Numbered from the stretch's first letter, positions 50,723 through 60,117 are shown. The stretch: 64,000 nucleotides of DNA from Mycobacterium bourgelatii (GCF_010723575.1 NZ_BLKZ01000001.1:2046001-2110000), one strand, 5' to 3'. The notes: generated by a model from the sequence alone, not told the origin. Made by a program: numbers and translations.

Positions 50723-51208
50723 GTGGCTCCCGAACTGCACCCTGATGTTCAAGCATTGGCGCCGCTCCTGGGTACCTGGGCGGGCCGCGGCAGAGGCGAG
50801 TACCCGACGATCGAGTCGTTCGAGTACCTCGAAGAGGTCGTGTTCGCCCACGTCGGCAAGCCGTTCCTGGTGTACGGGCAAAAGACCAAGGCGGTAGCCG
50901 ACGGTAAGCCCTTGCATGCCGAGACAGGGTATTTGCGGGTACCGAAACCGGGCCAGGTCGAGTTGATCCTGGCGCACCCGAGCGGAATCACCGAAATCGA
51001 GGTCGGCACGTATTCGTGCGACGACGGCGTCATCGAAATCGAGACGACCACAGCCGACGTCGGTCTCTCGCCCACCGCCAAAGAGGTGACCGCACTCGGG
51101 CGTTCGTTCCGAATCGCCGGTGGCGAACTGTCGTACTCAGTGCGGATGAGCGCGGTTGGACAACCATTGCAGCATCACCTCGGTGCCGTATTGCAGCGCA
51201 CGGAGTGA
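50723..51208 (+). CDS. Nitrobindin family heme-binding beta-barrel protein
   Basis: 161 residues, ten-stranded FABP-like barrel. The signature GTWAGRGRGEYPTI is at 18-31 and the C-terminal QPLQHHLGAVL includes the histidine expected to bind ferric heme. Nitrobindins isomerise peroxynitrite and bind nitric oxide; the M. tuberculosis protein Rv2717c is of this type. Convergent with the PhzF gene, with 12 nt between stops. Confidence 0.88.
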   Translation: MAPELHPDVQALAPLLGTWAGRGRGEYPTIESFEYLEEVVFAHVGKPFLVYGQKTKAVADGKPLHAETGYLRVPKPGQVELILAHPSGITEIEVGTYSCDDGVIEIETTTADVGLSPTAKEVTALGRSFRIAGGELSYSVRMSAVGQPLQHHLGAVLQRTE

Positions 51209-51220
51209 CGCCTTCGGGTG

Positions 51221-51907
51221 TCAGTCAACCTGTCGCACACCATCATCGACGACTCGGCCGGCCACGCCGACCCAGCCCTCGGGGCTCCAACTGGTGTGGA
51301 TCAGCGAGCCCTTGCCCTGAGTGATGGTGAGATCGCGGCTGAGGTAATCGGTCATTCGAATGGCCGCCGAACCGGTTGCTTCGTCTTCCTCGACACCCAG
51401 ATTGGCCGCGAAGAAGCGGGCCCGCAGCGCCCCGGCCGATTCATCGGTCCACGCCCACAGGTAGTGCGCCGTGTCATCGGGAAAGTCGGCGGGGTCCGCG
51501 GACGTTAGCGCATCGACCGCTCCGAGATCGTGAATGGTGAACTCGGGCGCCCATTCCGCGCGTGCGCTGACGCGTGTCAGATCGCCCTCATACCCGACCT
51601 GGATGACGCCGGCGGGCACCTGCAGCGTCTTGATCGGTGTCCCTTGCTCGCGTAGCCACCAAGCCGCCCCGACGGTCGGGTGGCCGGCGAATGGCAGTTG
51701 GGTGCGGGGGGTGTAGATGGTGGCGTGCGCGGTGGTGGCACCGGTGCCAGGAAGATCGACGAATATGGTTTCGCTGTAACCCAATTGGGCCGCCAGGCGC
51801 TGCCGGTCGCGGGGTGCGACCTTACTGGCATCGACCACGCCGAGCGGGTTGCCGAAGTTCCCGTCGGGATCCGTGAAAACGCGCAGCACGGTTACGTCGA
51901 TGCTCAT
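51221..51907 (-). CDS. PhzF-family epimerase/isomerase
   Basis: 228 residues, diaminopimelate-epimerase-like fold. VLRVFTD at the start, the catalytic Glu in LGYSETIFVDL (near 46), FAGHPTVGAAW and ATGSAAI are the family motifs. Reaction unknown for this member. Corresponds to Rv2716. It is somewhat shorter than typical PhzF proteins of about 280 residues. Confidence 0.88.
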   Translation of the reverse strand: MSIDVTVLRVFTDPDGNFGNPLGVVDASKVAPRDRQRLAAQLGYSETIFVDLPGTGATTAHATIYTPRTQLPFAGHPTVGAAWWLREQGTPIKTLQVPAGVIQVGYEGDLTRVSARAEWAPEFTIHDLGAVDALTSADPADFPDDTAHYLWAWTDESAGALRARFFAANLGVEEDEATGSAAIRMTDYLSRDLTITQGKGSLIHTSWSPEGWVGVAGRVVDDGVRQVD

Positions 51908-51913
51908 GACTCG

Positions 51914-51919
51914 ACGGTA
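51914..51919 (-). promoter_or_regulatory. -10 element for leaderless phzF-type gene
   Basis: On the minus strand TACCGT is followed by 6 nt and then ATG at 51907. Confidence 0.5.
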
Positions 51920-51949
51920 CGACTACGACTCAGATTGCGCTGCTAGGAC

Positions 51950-52975
51950 TCAGGTTGCGCTGCGTTCGTCGGAACCGATCGCGCTGAGCACCGCCACACG
52001 GGTATCGGCCGGACCGGCGACCGTTCCTTCGCCGCCGCCAGTGCGCAGCAATTCCCGCAGCGCCGCCTGATCGTATTCCGGAGGCTCGGTGGTGTCGATG
52101 AAGCCGAGGACCACGTCGATGAACCGGGCCGGGTCGTCATGGAACGGGAAATGCCCAGAGCCCTCGAAGATTTCGAGCCGGGACCCGGGCATTGCGGCAT
52201 GCGCCATCTCGGCGTGACGGACGGGGACGACCACGTCGTGGCTGCCCCAGATGATCTGCACCGGGATGGCCTGGGTCAAATAGCAGCGGTCCAGCATGGT
52301 GACGATCTGCCCACGCCAGTCCACCACGGCGCGCAACGTGCGACTGAACGCCGCCGACGCCGTCGGCTCAGGCAGGTCGTTGAGGACCCGCAGCATGTTC
52401 GGCAGATCGCGTCCCAGACGGGTGGTCCCGACCGCTTGGCCTACGACCTTCCCGACGAGTTGGATCGCCGGCAGCAGCAACGGCAGCCGCAGCACCGCAA
52501 GCGCTTCGGTGCCCATCGGCAGGGAGGCCAATCGCAGCACGAAGTTGACGTCTTTGGTCACGCCACCGGCGCCGACCAAGATCAACCGTTCGACCATTTG
52601 CGGGAACTGGTAGGCAAATTGCATTGCTACGCCGCCGCCCAGCGAATGCCCGATGATGGTCGCCCGCTCGATGTCGAGCACGCTGAGCAGGTCGCGCATG
52701 CCATTGGCGTAGGCCGCAACCGAGTAGTCGGCGCGTGGTTTGTCGGATTTGCCGTGGCCCAACAGGTCCGGGGCGATAACGGTGAATCGCTGGGCCAGGG
52801 TGGCGTGCACCGAGGTCCAAGTGGTCGAGTTGTCGCCGATGCCGTGGATCAGCAGGATCGCCGGACCGGACCCGGCTATCCGGAACGCGCGTTTATAGCC
52901 GTGGATGGTGCGGAACTGCAGCGAAGGCGCAGTCACTTCCCGCACCGGGCGAAGTTTGCGCTTTCGCTCGGTCAT
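51950..52975 (-). CDS. Alpha/beta hydrolase
   Basis: 341 residues. Oxyanion HGIGDN near 46-51, nucleophile GHSLGGG near 113-119, a cap domain, then the late Asp (WGSHDVVVP) and His (GSGHFPFHDDP) complete a Ser-Asp-His triad. An esterase or lipase-like role is likely; substrate unknown. Corresponds to Rv2715. GAGGTTG upstream is a modest ribosome binding site. It lies downstream of the PAC2 gene, 56 nt away on the same strand. Confidence 0.88.
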   Translation of the reverse strand: MTERKRKLRPVREVTAPSLQFRTIHGYKRAFRIAGSGPAILLIHGIGDNSTTWTSVHATLAQRFTVIAPDLLGHGKSDKPRADYSVAAYANGMRDLLSVLDIERATIIGHSLGGGVAMQFAYQFPQMVERLILVGAGGVTKDVNFVLRLASLPMGTEALAVLRLPLLLPAIQLVGKVVGQAVGTTRLGRDLPNMLRVLNDLPEPTASAAFSRTLRAVVDWRGQIVTMLDRCYLTQAIPVQIIWGSHDVVVPVRHAEMAHAAMPGSRLEIFEGSGHFPFHDDPARFIDVVLGFIDTTEPPEYDQAALRELLRTGGGEGTVAGPADTRVAVLSAIGSDERSAT

Positions 52976-53031
52976 CTCGGCAACCTCGTTGTCGGGCCGG
53001 CAGCGGCGTTAGCAGGGGCGTCATCGACGTC

Positions 53032-54009
53032 TCAGGCCTTGTCGTCATCGTCGTACTTCTTTTCGGCCTCTTGAGCCAGAAAGCGCTCGAATTCCGCTCC
53101 CAGCTCGTCTCCGCTCGGCAGATCCTCGTCGTTTGCCAGCAAGGATCTGTTTTCCTGAGCGTCGATGAAGGCATCGTACTGGCGCTCGAGTGCCGCCACC
53201 ACTTGAGCGACTTCTGCGCTCGCTTGGACCTGTTCGTCGATCTTGGCCCGAATCTCGGCCGCCGCTTCGGCCAGCGCCGCCAGCGGCAAGTCCAGTGACC
53301 CGGTCTTGGCCACCTGCTCCAGCAGCGCTTGTGCGGCAGCGGGATAGTCCGTCTGCGTCAAGTAATGCGGGACATGCACGGTGAACCCGACCACCTCGTG
53401 GCCGAATTGGGCCATCCGGTACTCCAGCAGGTTGGAAGCGCTTCCAGGAACCTGGATTTCGGAGATCCACGGCTGGAAACCGGCGATCAGGTCCCGATTG
53501 TTGGAGTGGGCCGTCATGGTGATCGGACGCGTGTGTGGCACGGCCATGGGTACGGTGCCCAGCCCGATGGTCTGGCGCACCCCCAGTTTCTCGGCCAGCA
53601 ACCGCACGGCGTTGATGAATCGCTCCCACTTCAGATCCGGTTCCAATCCGGCCAGCAGCAGAAACGGGGTGCCGGCACTGTCGCGCAGCGCATACAGACT
53701 GAGCTCTGGGTCCTCGTACTTGGTGAAGTGATCGGTCTTGAACGTCATCAGCGGTCGCCGGGAGCGGTAGTCGAGCAACTCATCGATAGCGAACGAGGCG
53801 ACCAGCTCGGTGTCCAGGGCCTCCTTCAGGTGCGCCGAAGCCAGGCGGATCGCGTGGCCGGCGTCGGAAAAGCCCTCCAGTGCGTGCACCAGCACCGGTC
53901 CGCGGCCGTCGGCCGTCGACAACACGGGAGCCGGGAACTCAAGTTCGTACATGCCGGGCTGACCCGGTTCATAACTCTGCGCTTCATCGCGATATTCGTC
54001 GTGCGTCAT
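53032..54009 (-). CDS. PAC2-family protein
   Basis: 325 residues. Core PAC2 domain (about 35-250: LVHALEGFSDAGHAIRLASAHL, LAGLEPDLKWERF, GLGTVPMAVPHTRP) followed by an acidic helical tail ending YDDDDKA. PAC2 proteins are related to proteasome assembly chaperones, and mycobacteria do have a proteasome, but the bacterial role is unproven. Corresponds to Rv2714. Strong GAAAGGAGG before ATG 54009. Confidence 0.88.
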   Translation of the reverse strand: MTHDEYRDEAQSYEPGQPGMYELEFPAPVLSTADGRGPVLVHALEGFSDAGHAIRLASAHLKEALDTELVASFAIDELLDYRSRRPLMTFKTDHFTKYEDPELSLYALRDSAGTPFLLLAGLEPDLKWERFINAVRLLAEKLGVRQTIGLGTVPMAVPHTRPITMTAHSNNRDLIAGFQPWISEIQVPGSASNLLEYRMAQFGHEVVGFTVHVPHYLTQTDYPAAAQALLEQVAKTGSLDLPLAALAEAAAEIRAKIDEQVQASAEVAQVVAALERQYDAFIDAQENRSLLANDEDLPSGDELGAEFERFLAQEAEKKYDDDDKA

Positions 54010-54206
54010 GGGTTTGCCTCCTTTCGGGGGTCGTCTCCAGCGTGCCCGATAAGTGTGAGTCCATGCGGGGGTACCAATAATTGAAGCAGCAAAACCTCGG
54101 CACCTTTGCTGGGGTAAAACGCGGCTGCGCCAGCCTGTATTTCGACCGCGTGAACAGAAGCCGCTGAACGCGCTCGGTGCCGTGAAGTACGGCATGATGT
54201 GCACCG

Positions 54207-55022
54207 ATGCGAAGGGTCACGGCAGCGCTGTGTATGCCGGTGGGTGTGGCGATGCTCCTGACATCGTCATGCGCCCGGCCGGTTGATCACGCGTCCAGCG
54301 GCAGCGCGCCGCTGACCAGCGCATCGGTACGCCAGCTCGGTGAACCGGCGCACGTCCGGGCCGCCGGGCCGGTCAGCCCGGATCCGCGGGTAGGCGCGCT
54401 CTTTTTGAACGGCAAGCCGGTGCACTTCTGCACCGGGTCGGTGCTGCATTCCGCCACCGGCGACCTGGTGTTGACGGCCGCGCACTGTCTGCAGGGCGGC
54501 TCGCGGCTGACCTTTGTGCCTGCCTTCGAAAATGACGCCGCGCCGTCGGACAGGTGGACCGTGGTACAGGTCTACCTGGATCCGCGCTGGGCCGGCAGTA
54601 GGGACCCGCGCGCCGACTATGCAATTGCCCGCGTGCGTGGCCCCGGCAAGAGCGTGCTGGAGGAGCGAACGGGCGCGGCACTGACCCTCAGCACCGCACC
54701 GCCCCCGGGCAGCCTGGTGACTGTCACGGGCTACCCGGCCGGGGTCGGTGGCCAGCCGATCGCCTGCCAGGGCAGCACGCGGACCACCGACGAGGGGTTC
54801 CCGTCGCTGCAGTGTCAGGGGTTGGTCGGCGGGACCAGCGGGGCGCCGTGGGTCCGCGGTTCCCGGGTGACCGGGGTGATCGGGGGTTTCGAGGCCGGCG
54901 GATGCACCGCCGACGTCTCGTATTCGGCGCCGTTCGACGAGCACACCGCGCAGCTGCTGGCGCGCGCCGAGGCGGGCGGGCCCGGCGACACCGCGCCGAG
55001 CGGTCTCGATGACGCCTGCTAG
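54207..55022 (+). CDS. Secreted lipoprotein with trypsin-like serine protease domain
   Basis: 271 residues. Lipoprotein signal MRRVTAALCMPVGVAMLLTS ending at a Cys in LLTSSCA. The chymotrypsin-fold catalytic residues are visible: His in VLTAAHC, Asp in DPRADYAIARV, Ser in GGTSGAPW. So it looks active and anchored outside the membrane. Cysteines at FCTGS/AAHC and later pairs suggest disulfides. I do not recall an equivalent at this position in M. tuberculosis, so it may be an accessory gene. Divergent from the PAC2 gene and convergent with sthA. Confidence 0.85.
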   Translation: MRRVTAALCMPVGVAMLLTSSCARPVDHASSGSAPLTSASVRQLGEPAHVRAAGPVSPDPRVGALFLNGKPVHFCTGSVLHSATGDLVLTAAHCLQGGSRLTFVPAFENDAAPSDRWTVVQVYLDPRWAGSRDPRADYAIARVRGPGKSVLEERTGAALTLSTAPPPGSLVTVTGYPAGVGGQPIACQGSTRTTDEGFPSLQCQGLVGGTSGAPWVRGSRVTGVIGGFEAGGCTADVSYSAPFDEHTAQLLARAEAGGPGDTAPSGLDDAC

Positions 55023-55040
55023 CTCACGTTCCGCCGCTGC

Positions 55041-56456
55041 TCAGCTGAGAAACTGACTGAGCGCGCGCATCTTGTTGGTCACGTCCAGCGCGGCCACCTT
55101 GTACGCCTCGGAGAACGTCGGGTAGTTGAACACCGCGTCGACCAAGTAGTCGACGGTGCCGCCGCAGCCCATCACGGCCTGTCCGATGTGAACCATCTCG
55201 GTGGCGCTGGTACCGAAGATGTGTACGCCCAGCAGCGTGCGGTCTTTGGTGGACACCAGCAGCTTGAGCATCCCGTAGGAGTCGCCGGCGATCTGGCCGC
55301 GGGCCAGTTCGCGGTAGCGGGCGACGCCGACCTCGTATGGGATCGCATCCCTGGTCAGCTCGACTTCGGTGGCGCCGACGTAGGAGATCTCGGGAATCGA
55401 GTAGATGCCGATGGGCTGCAGCTCGGTGATGCCGTCGGTCGGCTCGCCGAACGCGTGGTAGGCCGCTAGCCGGCCCTGGTCCATCGAGGTGGCGGCCAGC
55501 GCCGGGAAGCCGATGACGTCGCCGACCGCATAAATGTGGTCGACCTTGGTCTGGAATTCGCTGTCGACGAAGATCCGGCCGCGGCTGTCGGCCTCCAAGC
55601 CGGCGTTCTCCAACCCCAGGTGCTCAGTTTGACCTGACCGGCCGGCCGAGTACATCACCGTCTCGGCCGGGATCTGCTTGCCGCTGGCCAGGGTGGTGAC
55701 GGTGCCCGACGCGCTGACGTCGACCGCGGTCACTTCCTCGCCGAACCGGAAGGTCACCGCCAGGTCGCGCAGGTGGAATTTGAGCGCCTCGATGATCTCC
55801 GGGTCGCAGAATTCGAGCATGTTGGCCCGCTTCTCCACGACCGTCACCTTGGTGCCCAGCGCGGCGAACATCGATGCGTACTCGATGCCGATGACCCCGG
55901 CGCCGACCACGACCATCGATGCCGGCAGCGACCTGAGGTCCAGGATGCCGTCGGAGTCCAGCACCCGCTTCTCGTCGAACTCGACCCCGGACGGCCGCAC
56001 CGGCTTGGTTCCGGTGGCGATGACGATGTGATCGCCACTGACGGTCACCCGCTCGCCCTGGGAGTCTTCCTCGACCAGGATGGTGTGCGGGTCCAGGAAG
56101 CGGCCGTGGCCCAGGACAAGGTCGACCCGGTTACGCATCAACTGTGAGCGCACCACGTCCACCTGCTTGCCGATCACGTGCTGCGTTCGTGCCAGAAGGT
56201 CAGCGGGGGTGATCTTGTCTTTCACTCGGTAGCTCGCGCCGTAAAGCTCGCGCTGGCTCATGCCGGTGAGATAAACGACCGCCTCGCGCAACGTCTTTGA
56301 CGGGATCGTGCCCGTGTTCACACAGACGCCGCCGACCATGCGGCCGCGCTCCACCACGCACACGGATTTGCCCAGCTTGGCCGCAGCGATCGCTGCCTTC
56401 TGACCGCCTGGCCCCGAGCCAATAACGACCATGTCGTATTCCCGCATCGAACTCAT
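55041..56456 (-). CDS. sthA: Soluble pyridine nucleotide transhydrogenase SthA
   Basis: 471 residues, flavoprotein disulfide reductase fold. VIGSGPGGQKAAIAAAKLG binds FAD. The next motif is GGVCVNTGTIPSKTL, where the second redox cysteine is replaced, as expected for a transhydrogenase rather than lipoamide dehydrogenase. VVVGAGVIGIEYASMFAALG binds NAD(P), and the dimerisation domain is at the C-terminus. It balances NADPH and NADH. ATG 56456 follows a TATGGT hexamer by 7 nt; ATG 56447 (MREYD) is the usual annotated start. Confidence 0.94.
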   Translation of the reverse strand: MSSMREYDMVVIGSGPGGQKAAIAAAKLGKSVCVVERGRMVGGVCVNTGTIPSKTLREAVVYLTGMSQRELYGASYRVKDKITPADLLARTQHVIGKQVDVVRSQLMRNRVDLVLGHGRFLDPHTILVEEDSQGERVTVSGDHIVIATGTKPVRPSGVEFDEKRVLDSDGILDLRSLPASMVVVGAGVIGIEYASMFAALGTKVTVVEKRANMLEFCDPEIIEALKFHLRDLAVTFRFGEEVTAVDVSASGTVTTLASGKQIPAETVMYSAGRSGQTEHLGLENAGLEADSRGRIFVDSEFQTKVDHIYAVGDVIGFPALAATSMDQGRLAAYHAFGEPTDGITELQPIGIYSIPEISYVGATEVELTRDAIPYEVGVARYRELARGQIAGDSYGMLKLLVSTKDRTLLGVHIFGTSATEMVHIGQAVMGCGGTVDYLVDAVFNYPTFSEAYKVAALDVTNKMRALSQFLS

Positions 56457-56463
56457 GGCGTAA

Positions 56464-56469
56464 ACCATA
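56464..56469 (-). promoter_or_regulatory. -10 element for leaderless sthA transcript
   Basis: On the minus strand TATGGT is followed by 7 nt and then ATG at 56456. Confidence 0.5.
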
Positions 56470-56560
56470 AAGCCCACAGTCGCGACTTTCTCCACAAGCG
56501 GGCAGTCAATTCGGCTTCGCGGCGCAAAGTTGACGGTCGAACCCGTCAGCGTTAGGGCTC

Positions 56561-57619
56561 ATGACGAACCATCGAGCAGACTTTGCCCTGAACCGCCCCG
56601 AAGCACTTATCGCCGCGCTCCCCGCCGTCCTCGGCTTCGTCCCCGAAAAATCTCTTGTGTTGGTGACTTTCGCCGATCGCAAACTCGGGTCGGTGATGCG
56701 CGTCGACTTGTCCGACGCGCTGGTCCACCAGATCGGCCATCTTGCCGAGGTCGCCGCTGCCGCGCGACCCGAGGGCGCGATTGCGGTGATCGTCGACGCG
56801 GAAGGCGCGCTCTGCACGGTGTGCAACGAGGAGTACCGGGAGCTGGGCACGGATCTCGGCGAGGCACTCTCGCGGCACCGGATCGAACTGTGGGCGGCAC
56901 ACGTGGTGGATCGGGTCGCGCGGGGCGGCCGCTGGCATTGCGTGGACGGCTGCTCCTGCAGCGGCGTGGTCGACGACCCGGCGTCCTCACCCTTGGCGGC
57001 CGCGGCGGTGCTGGAGGGCAGGCGGCTTTACGGCCGCCGTGCCGACCTGCAGGCCGTCATCGCTATGGACGATCCGGCCCGTAGCGCGCAGCTGGTCACC
57101 GTGATGGGCGAACAGGCGGCCAGGCGTCAGCGGGCGCACCGGGCCGACCCGCGGGGCTGCAGTCGCCGCGATGTCGAAAACGCGATTGCTGCCGCCACTC
57201 GCGCCGCCGAGGGGCAGCCGCTGTCAGACGCCGAGCTTGCCGAGTTGGGGTGCGCGCTGACAGACGTGCAGGTGCGGGACACGCTCTATGCGCTCTCCGT
57301 GGGCGAGAGCGCGGCGGCGGCGGAGTCGTTGTGGGCCGCGCTGGCCCGCGTGTTGCCGTCGCCGTGGCGCGTGGAGCCGCTGGTGTTGCTCGCGTTCAGT
57401 GCCTACGCCCGCGGCGACGGGCCGCTCGCCGGGGTGTCGCTTGAGGCGGCGCTGAGTTGTCAGCCCGACCATCGAATGGCCGGGATGCTTGATACGGCAC
57501 TGCAATCCGGCTTGCGGCCTGACGACATCCGGGATCTGGCTCAGACGGGCTACCGACTGGCCAAGCAGCTCGGGGTGCGCTTGCCGCCGCGAAAGCTGTT
57601 CGGCCTTCAGGCGGGCTGA
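56561..57619 (+). CDS. DUF4192 protein
   Basis: 352 residues. The family opening RPEALIAALPAVLGFVPEKSLVLVTF is clear (residues 12-40). A Cys-containing segment WHCVDGCSCSGVVDDPASSPLAAAAVLEGR sits near the middle. The C-terminal half is helical and Ala-rich. Widespread in actinobacteria with no known function. Corresponds to Rv2712c. Start ATG 56561 is divergent from sthA, about 105 nt apart. Confidence 0.85.
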   Translation: MTNHRADFALNRPEALIAALPAVLGFVPEKSLVLVTFADRKLGSVMRVDLSDALVHQIGHLAEVAAAARPEGAIAVIVDAEGALCTVCNEEYRELGTDLGEALSRHRIELWAAHVVDRVARGGRWHCVDGCSCSGVVDDPASSPLAAAAVLEGRRLYGRRADLQAVIAMDDPARSAQLVTVMGEQAARRQRAHRADPRGCSRRDVENAIAAATRAAEGQPLSDAELAELGCALTDVQVRDTLYALSVGESAAAAESLWAALARVLPSPWRVEPLVLLAFSAYARGDGPLAGVSLEAALSCQPDHRMAGMLDTALQSGLRPDDIRDLAQTGYRLAKQLGVRLPPRKLFGLQAG

Positions 57620-57650
57620 ACGCCGGTAGGACGCGGCGGGGTCGGCTGGG

Positions 57651-58343
57651 TCAGACCTTCTCGACCTTGACCGCGTGCGCCATCTCGTGGGGCAGGGTCA
57701 CATTTTCGTGGCCCGGGATGAGGATGGTCACCCCGCCGCTCACGCCGGTCTCGACGGTCACGCGCGCATTGGGTACCACGCCGGCGTCCTTCAGCCGGGA
57801 GATCAGGTCGATGTCGCCCTGGACGTGCTCGGTGAGTTGCCGGACGACCACCGCCACCGGCGATCCCGGCGGCAATTCGGTCAACCGCACCAGGTTCCCG
57901 TCGTCGGAGCCGGAGTCCGGGCCCACGCCGAGATCCAGCAGACCCGGAATCGGGTTGCCGAACGGGGAGGTTGTGGGGTGGTTGAGCACCTTGACCAACC
58001 GGCGCTCGACATCCTCGCTCATCACGTGCTCCCACCGGCATGCCTCGGCGTGCACCTCTTCCCAAGGCAACCCGATGACATCGACCAAAAGCCGCTCGGC
58101 GAGGCGGTGCTTGCGCATCACGGCAATGGCCAGGGCGCGGCCCTTCTCGGTGAGTTCCAGATGGCGGTCGCCCGCAACACGAAGGAGCCCGTCACGTTCC
58201 ATCCGGGACACGGTCTGGCTGACGGTAGGTCCGCTCTGCTCGAGCCGCTCGGCAATGCGGGCGCGCAGCGGCGTCACGCCCTCTTCTTCGAGGTCGTAGA
58301 TGGTGCGCAGGTACATCTCGGTGGTATCAACCAGGTCGTTCAT
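57651..58343 (-). CDS. ideR: Iron-dependent repressor IdeR
   Basis: 230 residues, same length as M. tuberculosis IdeR. DtxR winged helix (TTEMYLRTIYDLEEEGVTPLRARIAERLEQSGPTV, split over 7-41), dimerisation and metal domain with the MRKHRLAERLL...ACRWEHVMS ligands (Cys102, His, Glu region), and a C-terminal SH3-like domain. With Fe(II) it represses siderophore genes and activates iron storage. GGAGG lies before the ATG. Downstream of sigB on the same strand. Confidence 0.96.
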   Translation of the reverse strand: MNDLVDTTEMYLRTIYDLEEEGVTPLRARIAERLEQSGPTVSQTVSRMERDGLLRVAGDRHLELTEKGRALAIAVMRKHRLAERLLVDVIGLPWEEVHAEACRWEHVMSEDVERRLVKVLNHPTTSPFGNPIPGLLDLGVGPDSGSDDGNLVRLTELPPGSPVAVVVRQLTEHVQGDIDLISRLKDAGVVPNARVTVETGVSGGVTILIPGHENVTLPHEMAHAVKVEKV

Positions 58344-58482
58344 TCAGCATCCTCCGTTGCCGCCGAGTCTACTTCTCCAAGCGCGTCAGTGGTTCGCCAA
58401 AACGCCCACCGCAGCAGTATGCCCGCCGCATGACGCGGCGGGCACACCGTCTTCCACCTAAGTTGACTCAGACTAGCTAGCG

Positions 58483-59454
58483 CTAGCTGGCGTATGAGCG
58501 CAGCCGGTCGGCGCGTTCGCCGTGCCGCAGCTTGCACATCACATCCCGCTCGATCTGGCGGACCCGCTCGCGGGACAGGCCGAACAGCTTTCCGATCTGG
58601 TCCAGCGTGCGCGGCTGGCCGTCGTCCAAACCGAAGCGCAGCCGGATCACCTGGTGCTCCCGTTCGTCGAGAGTGGCCAGCACGCTGCGGATGTCGGTGT
58701 GCAGCAACTCGGCGATGACCGCGTTCTCCGCGGACATGGCTTCTGCGTCCTCGATGAAGTCACCCAGCGGGGCTTCTTCCTCCGAGCCGACCGGCATGTC
58801 CAGGCTCACCGGGTCGCGGCTGTGCTCCAACAGGTCGTTGATCTTTTCGACCGGGATGCCCGACTCGGCGGCAAGTTCCTCGTCGGTGGCCTCGCGGCCG
58901 AGGTTCTGGTGCAGCTCCCGCTTGATTCGCGCCAGCTTGTTGACCTGCTCAACGAGATGAACGGGCAGCCGGATGGTGCGGCTCTGGTCGGCCATGCCGC
59001 GGGTGATCGCCTGACGGATCCACCAGGTGGCGTACGTCGAGAACTTGAAACCCTTTGTGTAGTCGAACTTCTCCATCGCGCGGATGAGGCCCAAGTTCCC
59101 TTCCTGGATGAGATCCAGCAAAGGCATGCCGCGGCCGGTGTAGCGCTTGGCCAGCGACACGACCAACCGCAGGTTGGCTTCCAACAGGTGACGCCGGGCG
59201 GCTTCGCCGTCGCGCACTACCTCTTGCAGTTCGCGCTTACGGTTCTCGCCGAGACGCTTACGCGTCTGCAGCAGATGCTCCGCGTACAGTCCGGCTTCGA
59301 TGCGCTTAGCCAGCTCAACCTCACCGGCGGCGTCGAGCAACGCCGTCTTGCCGATGCCGTTGAGATACACCCGCACCAAATCCGCTGCTGGACTCTGAGC
59401 ATCCAGATCGCCGTCAACCCGGCTTGAGGTGGCCCCTACTGTGGGCTGTGCCAT
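58483..59454 (-). CDS. sigB: RNA polymerase sigma factor SigB
   Basis: 323 residues, equal to M. tuberculosis SigB. Region 1.2 (DLVRVYLNGIGKTALL), 2.4 (KFSTYATWWIRQAITRGM) and 4.2 (LGLSRERVRQIE as LFGLSRERVRQIERDV) are intact, so it is a primary-like group 2 sigma factor for stress and stationary phase. ATG 59454 is preceded by GGGAGG; the upstream ATG at 59484 would lie at the predicted transcription start. Confidence 0.96.
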   Translation of the reverse strand: MAQPTVGATSSRVDGDLDAQSPAADLVRVYLNGIGKTALLDAAGEVELAKRIEAGLYAEHLLQTRKRLGENRKRELQEVVRDGEAARRHLLEANLRLVVSLAKRYTGRGMPLLDLIQEGNLGLIRAMEKFDYTKGFKFSTYATWWIRQAITRGMADQSRTIRLPVHLVEQVNKLARIKRELHQNLGREATDEELAAESGIPVEKINDLLEHSRDPVSLDMPVGSEEEAPLGDFIEDAEAMSAENAVIAELLHTDIRSVLATLDEREHQVIRLRFGLDDGQPRTLDQIGKLFGLSRERVRQIERDVMCKLRHGERADRLRSYAS

Positions 59455-59489
59455 TGCGCCCTCCCGATCGGCTTGTGTTGTCATGAGGT

Positions 59490-59518
59490 GTAACGAGAAG
59501 TCTGGTGAGAGAGTTCCC
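59490..59518 (-). promoter_or_regulatory. SigE/SigH-type promoter of sigB
   Basis: On the minus strand GGGAAC, a 17-nt spacer and CGTTAC match the ECF consensus GGAAC/CGTT. Control of sigB by SigE and SigH is known in M. tuberculosis. The predicted leader is about 30 nt and carries GGGAGG. Confidence 0.75.
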
Positions 59519-59645
59519 GGGCGGCCGTCATCTCACACCCCGTGACGTGCAGGAATGTCCCGGCGACCTGAGAATGTCCTGAGAAGTTCGGCCGGTGGCC
59601 GCTCAGGCGGAACTGCGGCCAGGTCTGGGCCTGGCTGGGTCTGCG

Positions 59646-59680
59646 CTAGGGCTGGGCTTGTGCTTCGGGCTGGGCCCTAG
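59646..59680 (-). terminator. Possible hairpin after the DUF3099 gene
   Basis: CTAGGGC (59646-59652) pairs with GCCCTAG (59674-59680) just downstream of the DUF3099 stop and upstream of the sigB promoter. GC-rich stem, no T-run; terminator role is uncertain. Confidence 0.3.
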
Positions 59681-59682
59681 GG

Positions 59683-60117
59683 CTAAGGCTGGCTGCGGAA
59701 GTCTCCGTATCCGTCCACATAGCCGTCCACGAAGCCACCGTCAGCTTGCGGCGCCGAATGCCGTGACGGCTTGGCCTCCAGCGCCGGACGCTCGGCGGTG
59801 GGGAACAGCGGCGTGCGCCGACGGGACTCCTCGAATCGCCTCGGCTCGTCAGCGGATCGGGGTGGCCGGTCGTTGGCGATCAAAACGGCCATCCACGGCA
59901 ACGGTATGGAGACCGCCACGATCAGCAGTGAGATCAGTCCGTTGTGCCAGGCGCCGTAGGCGACCGCCGCGAGGATGAGCGCGGGAATGCGGAAAGACAT
60001 CAGCGTCAAGTACTTACGTACCCGGGCACGATGCTGGACTTCATATGAGGGTGCGGCGGCGGTGATCAGTACGGGTCGGCCATCGTCGTCGAACCCCAAC
60101 TCGGGGCCGCGCTTCAT
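59683..60117 (-). CDS. DUF3099 small membrane protein
   Basis: 144 residues. ITAAAPSYEVQHRARVRKYLTLMSFRIP opens the DUF3099 region, followed by two membrane helices (about 45-85) and a long polar tail rich in Arg, Asp and Gly. Corresponds to Rv2709. ATG 60117 directly follows GGAGGT, so the ribosome binding site is unusually close; function unknown. Confidence 0.8.
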   Translation of the reverse strand: MKRGPELGFDDDGRPVLITAAAPSYEVQHRARVRKYLTLMSFRIPALILAAVAYGAWHNGLISLLIVAVSIPLPWMAVLIANDRPPRSADEPRRFEESRRRTPLFPTAERPALEAKPSRHSAPQADGGFVDGYVDGYGDFRSQP

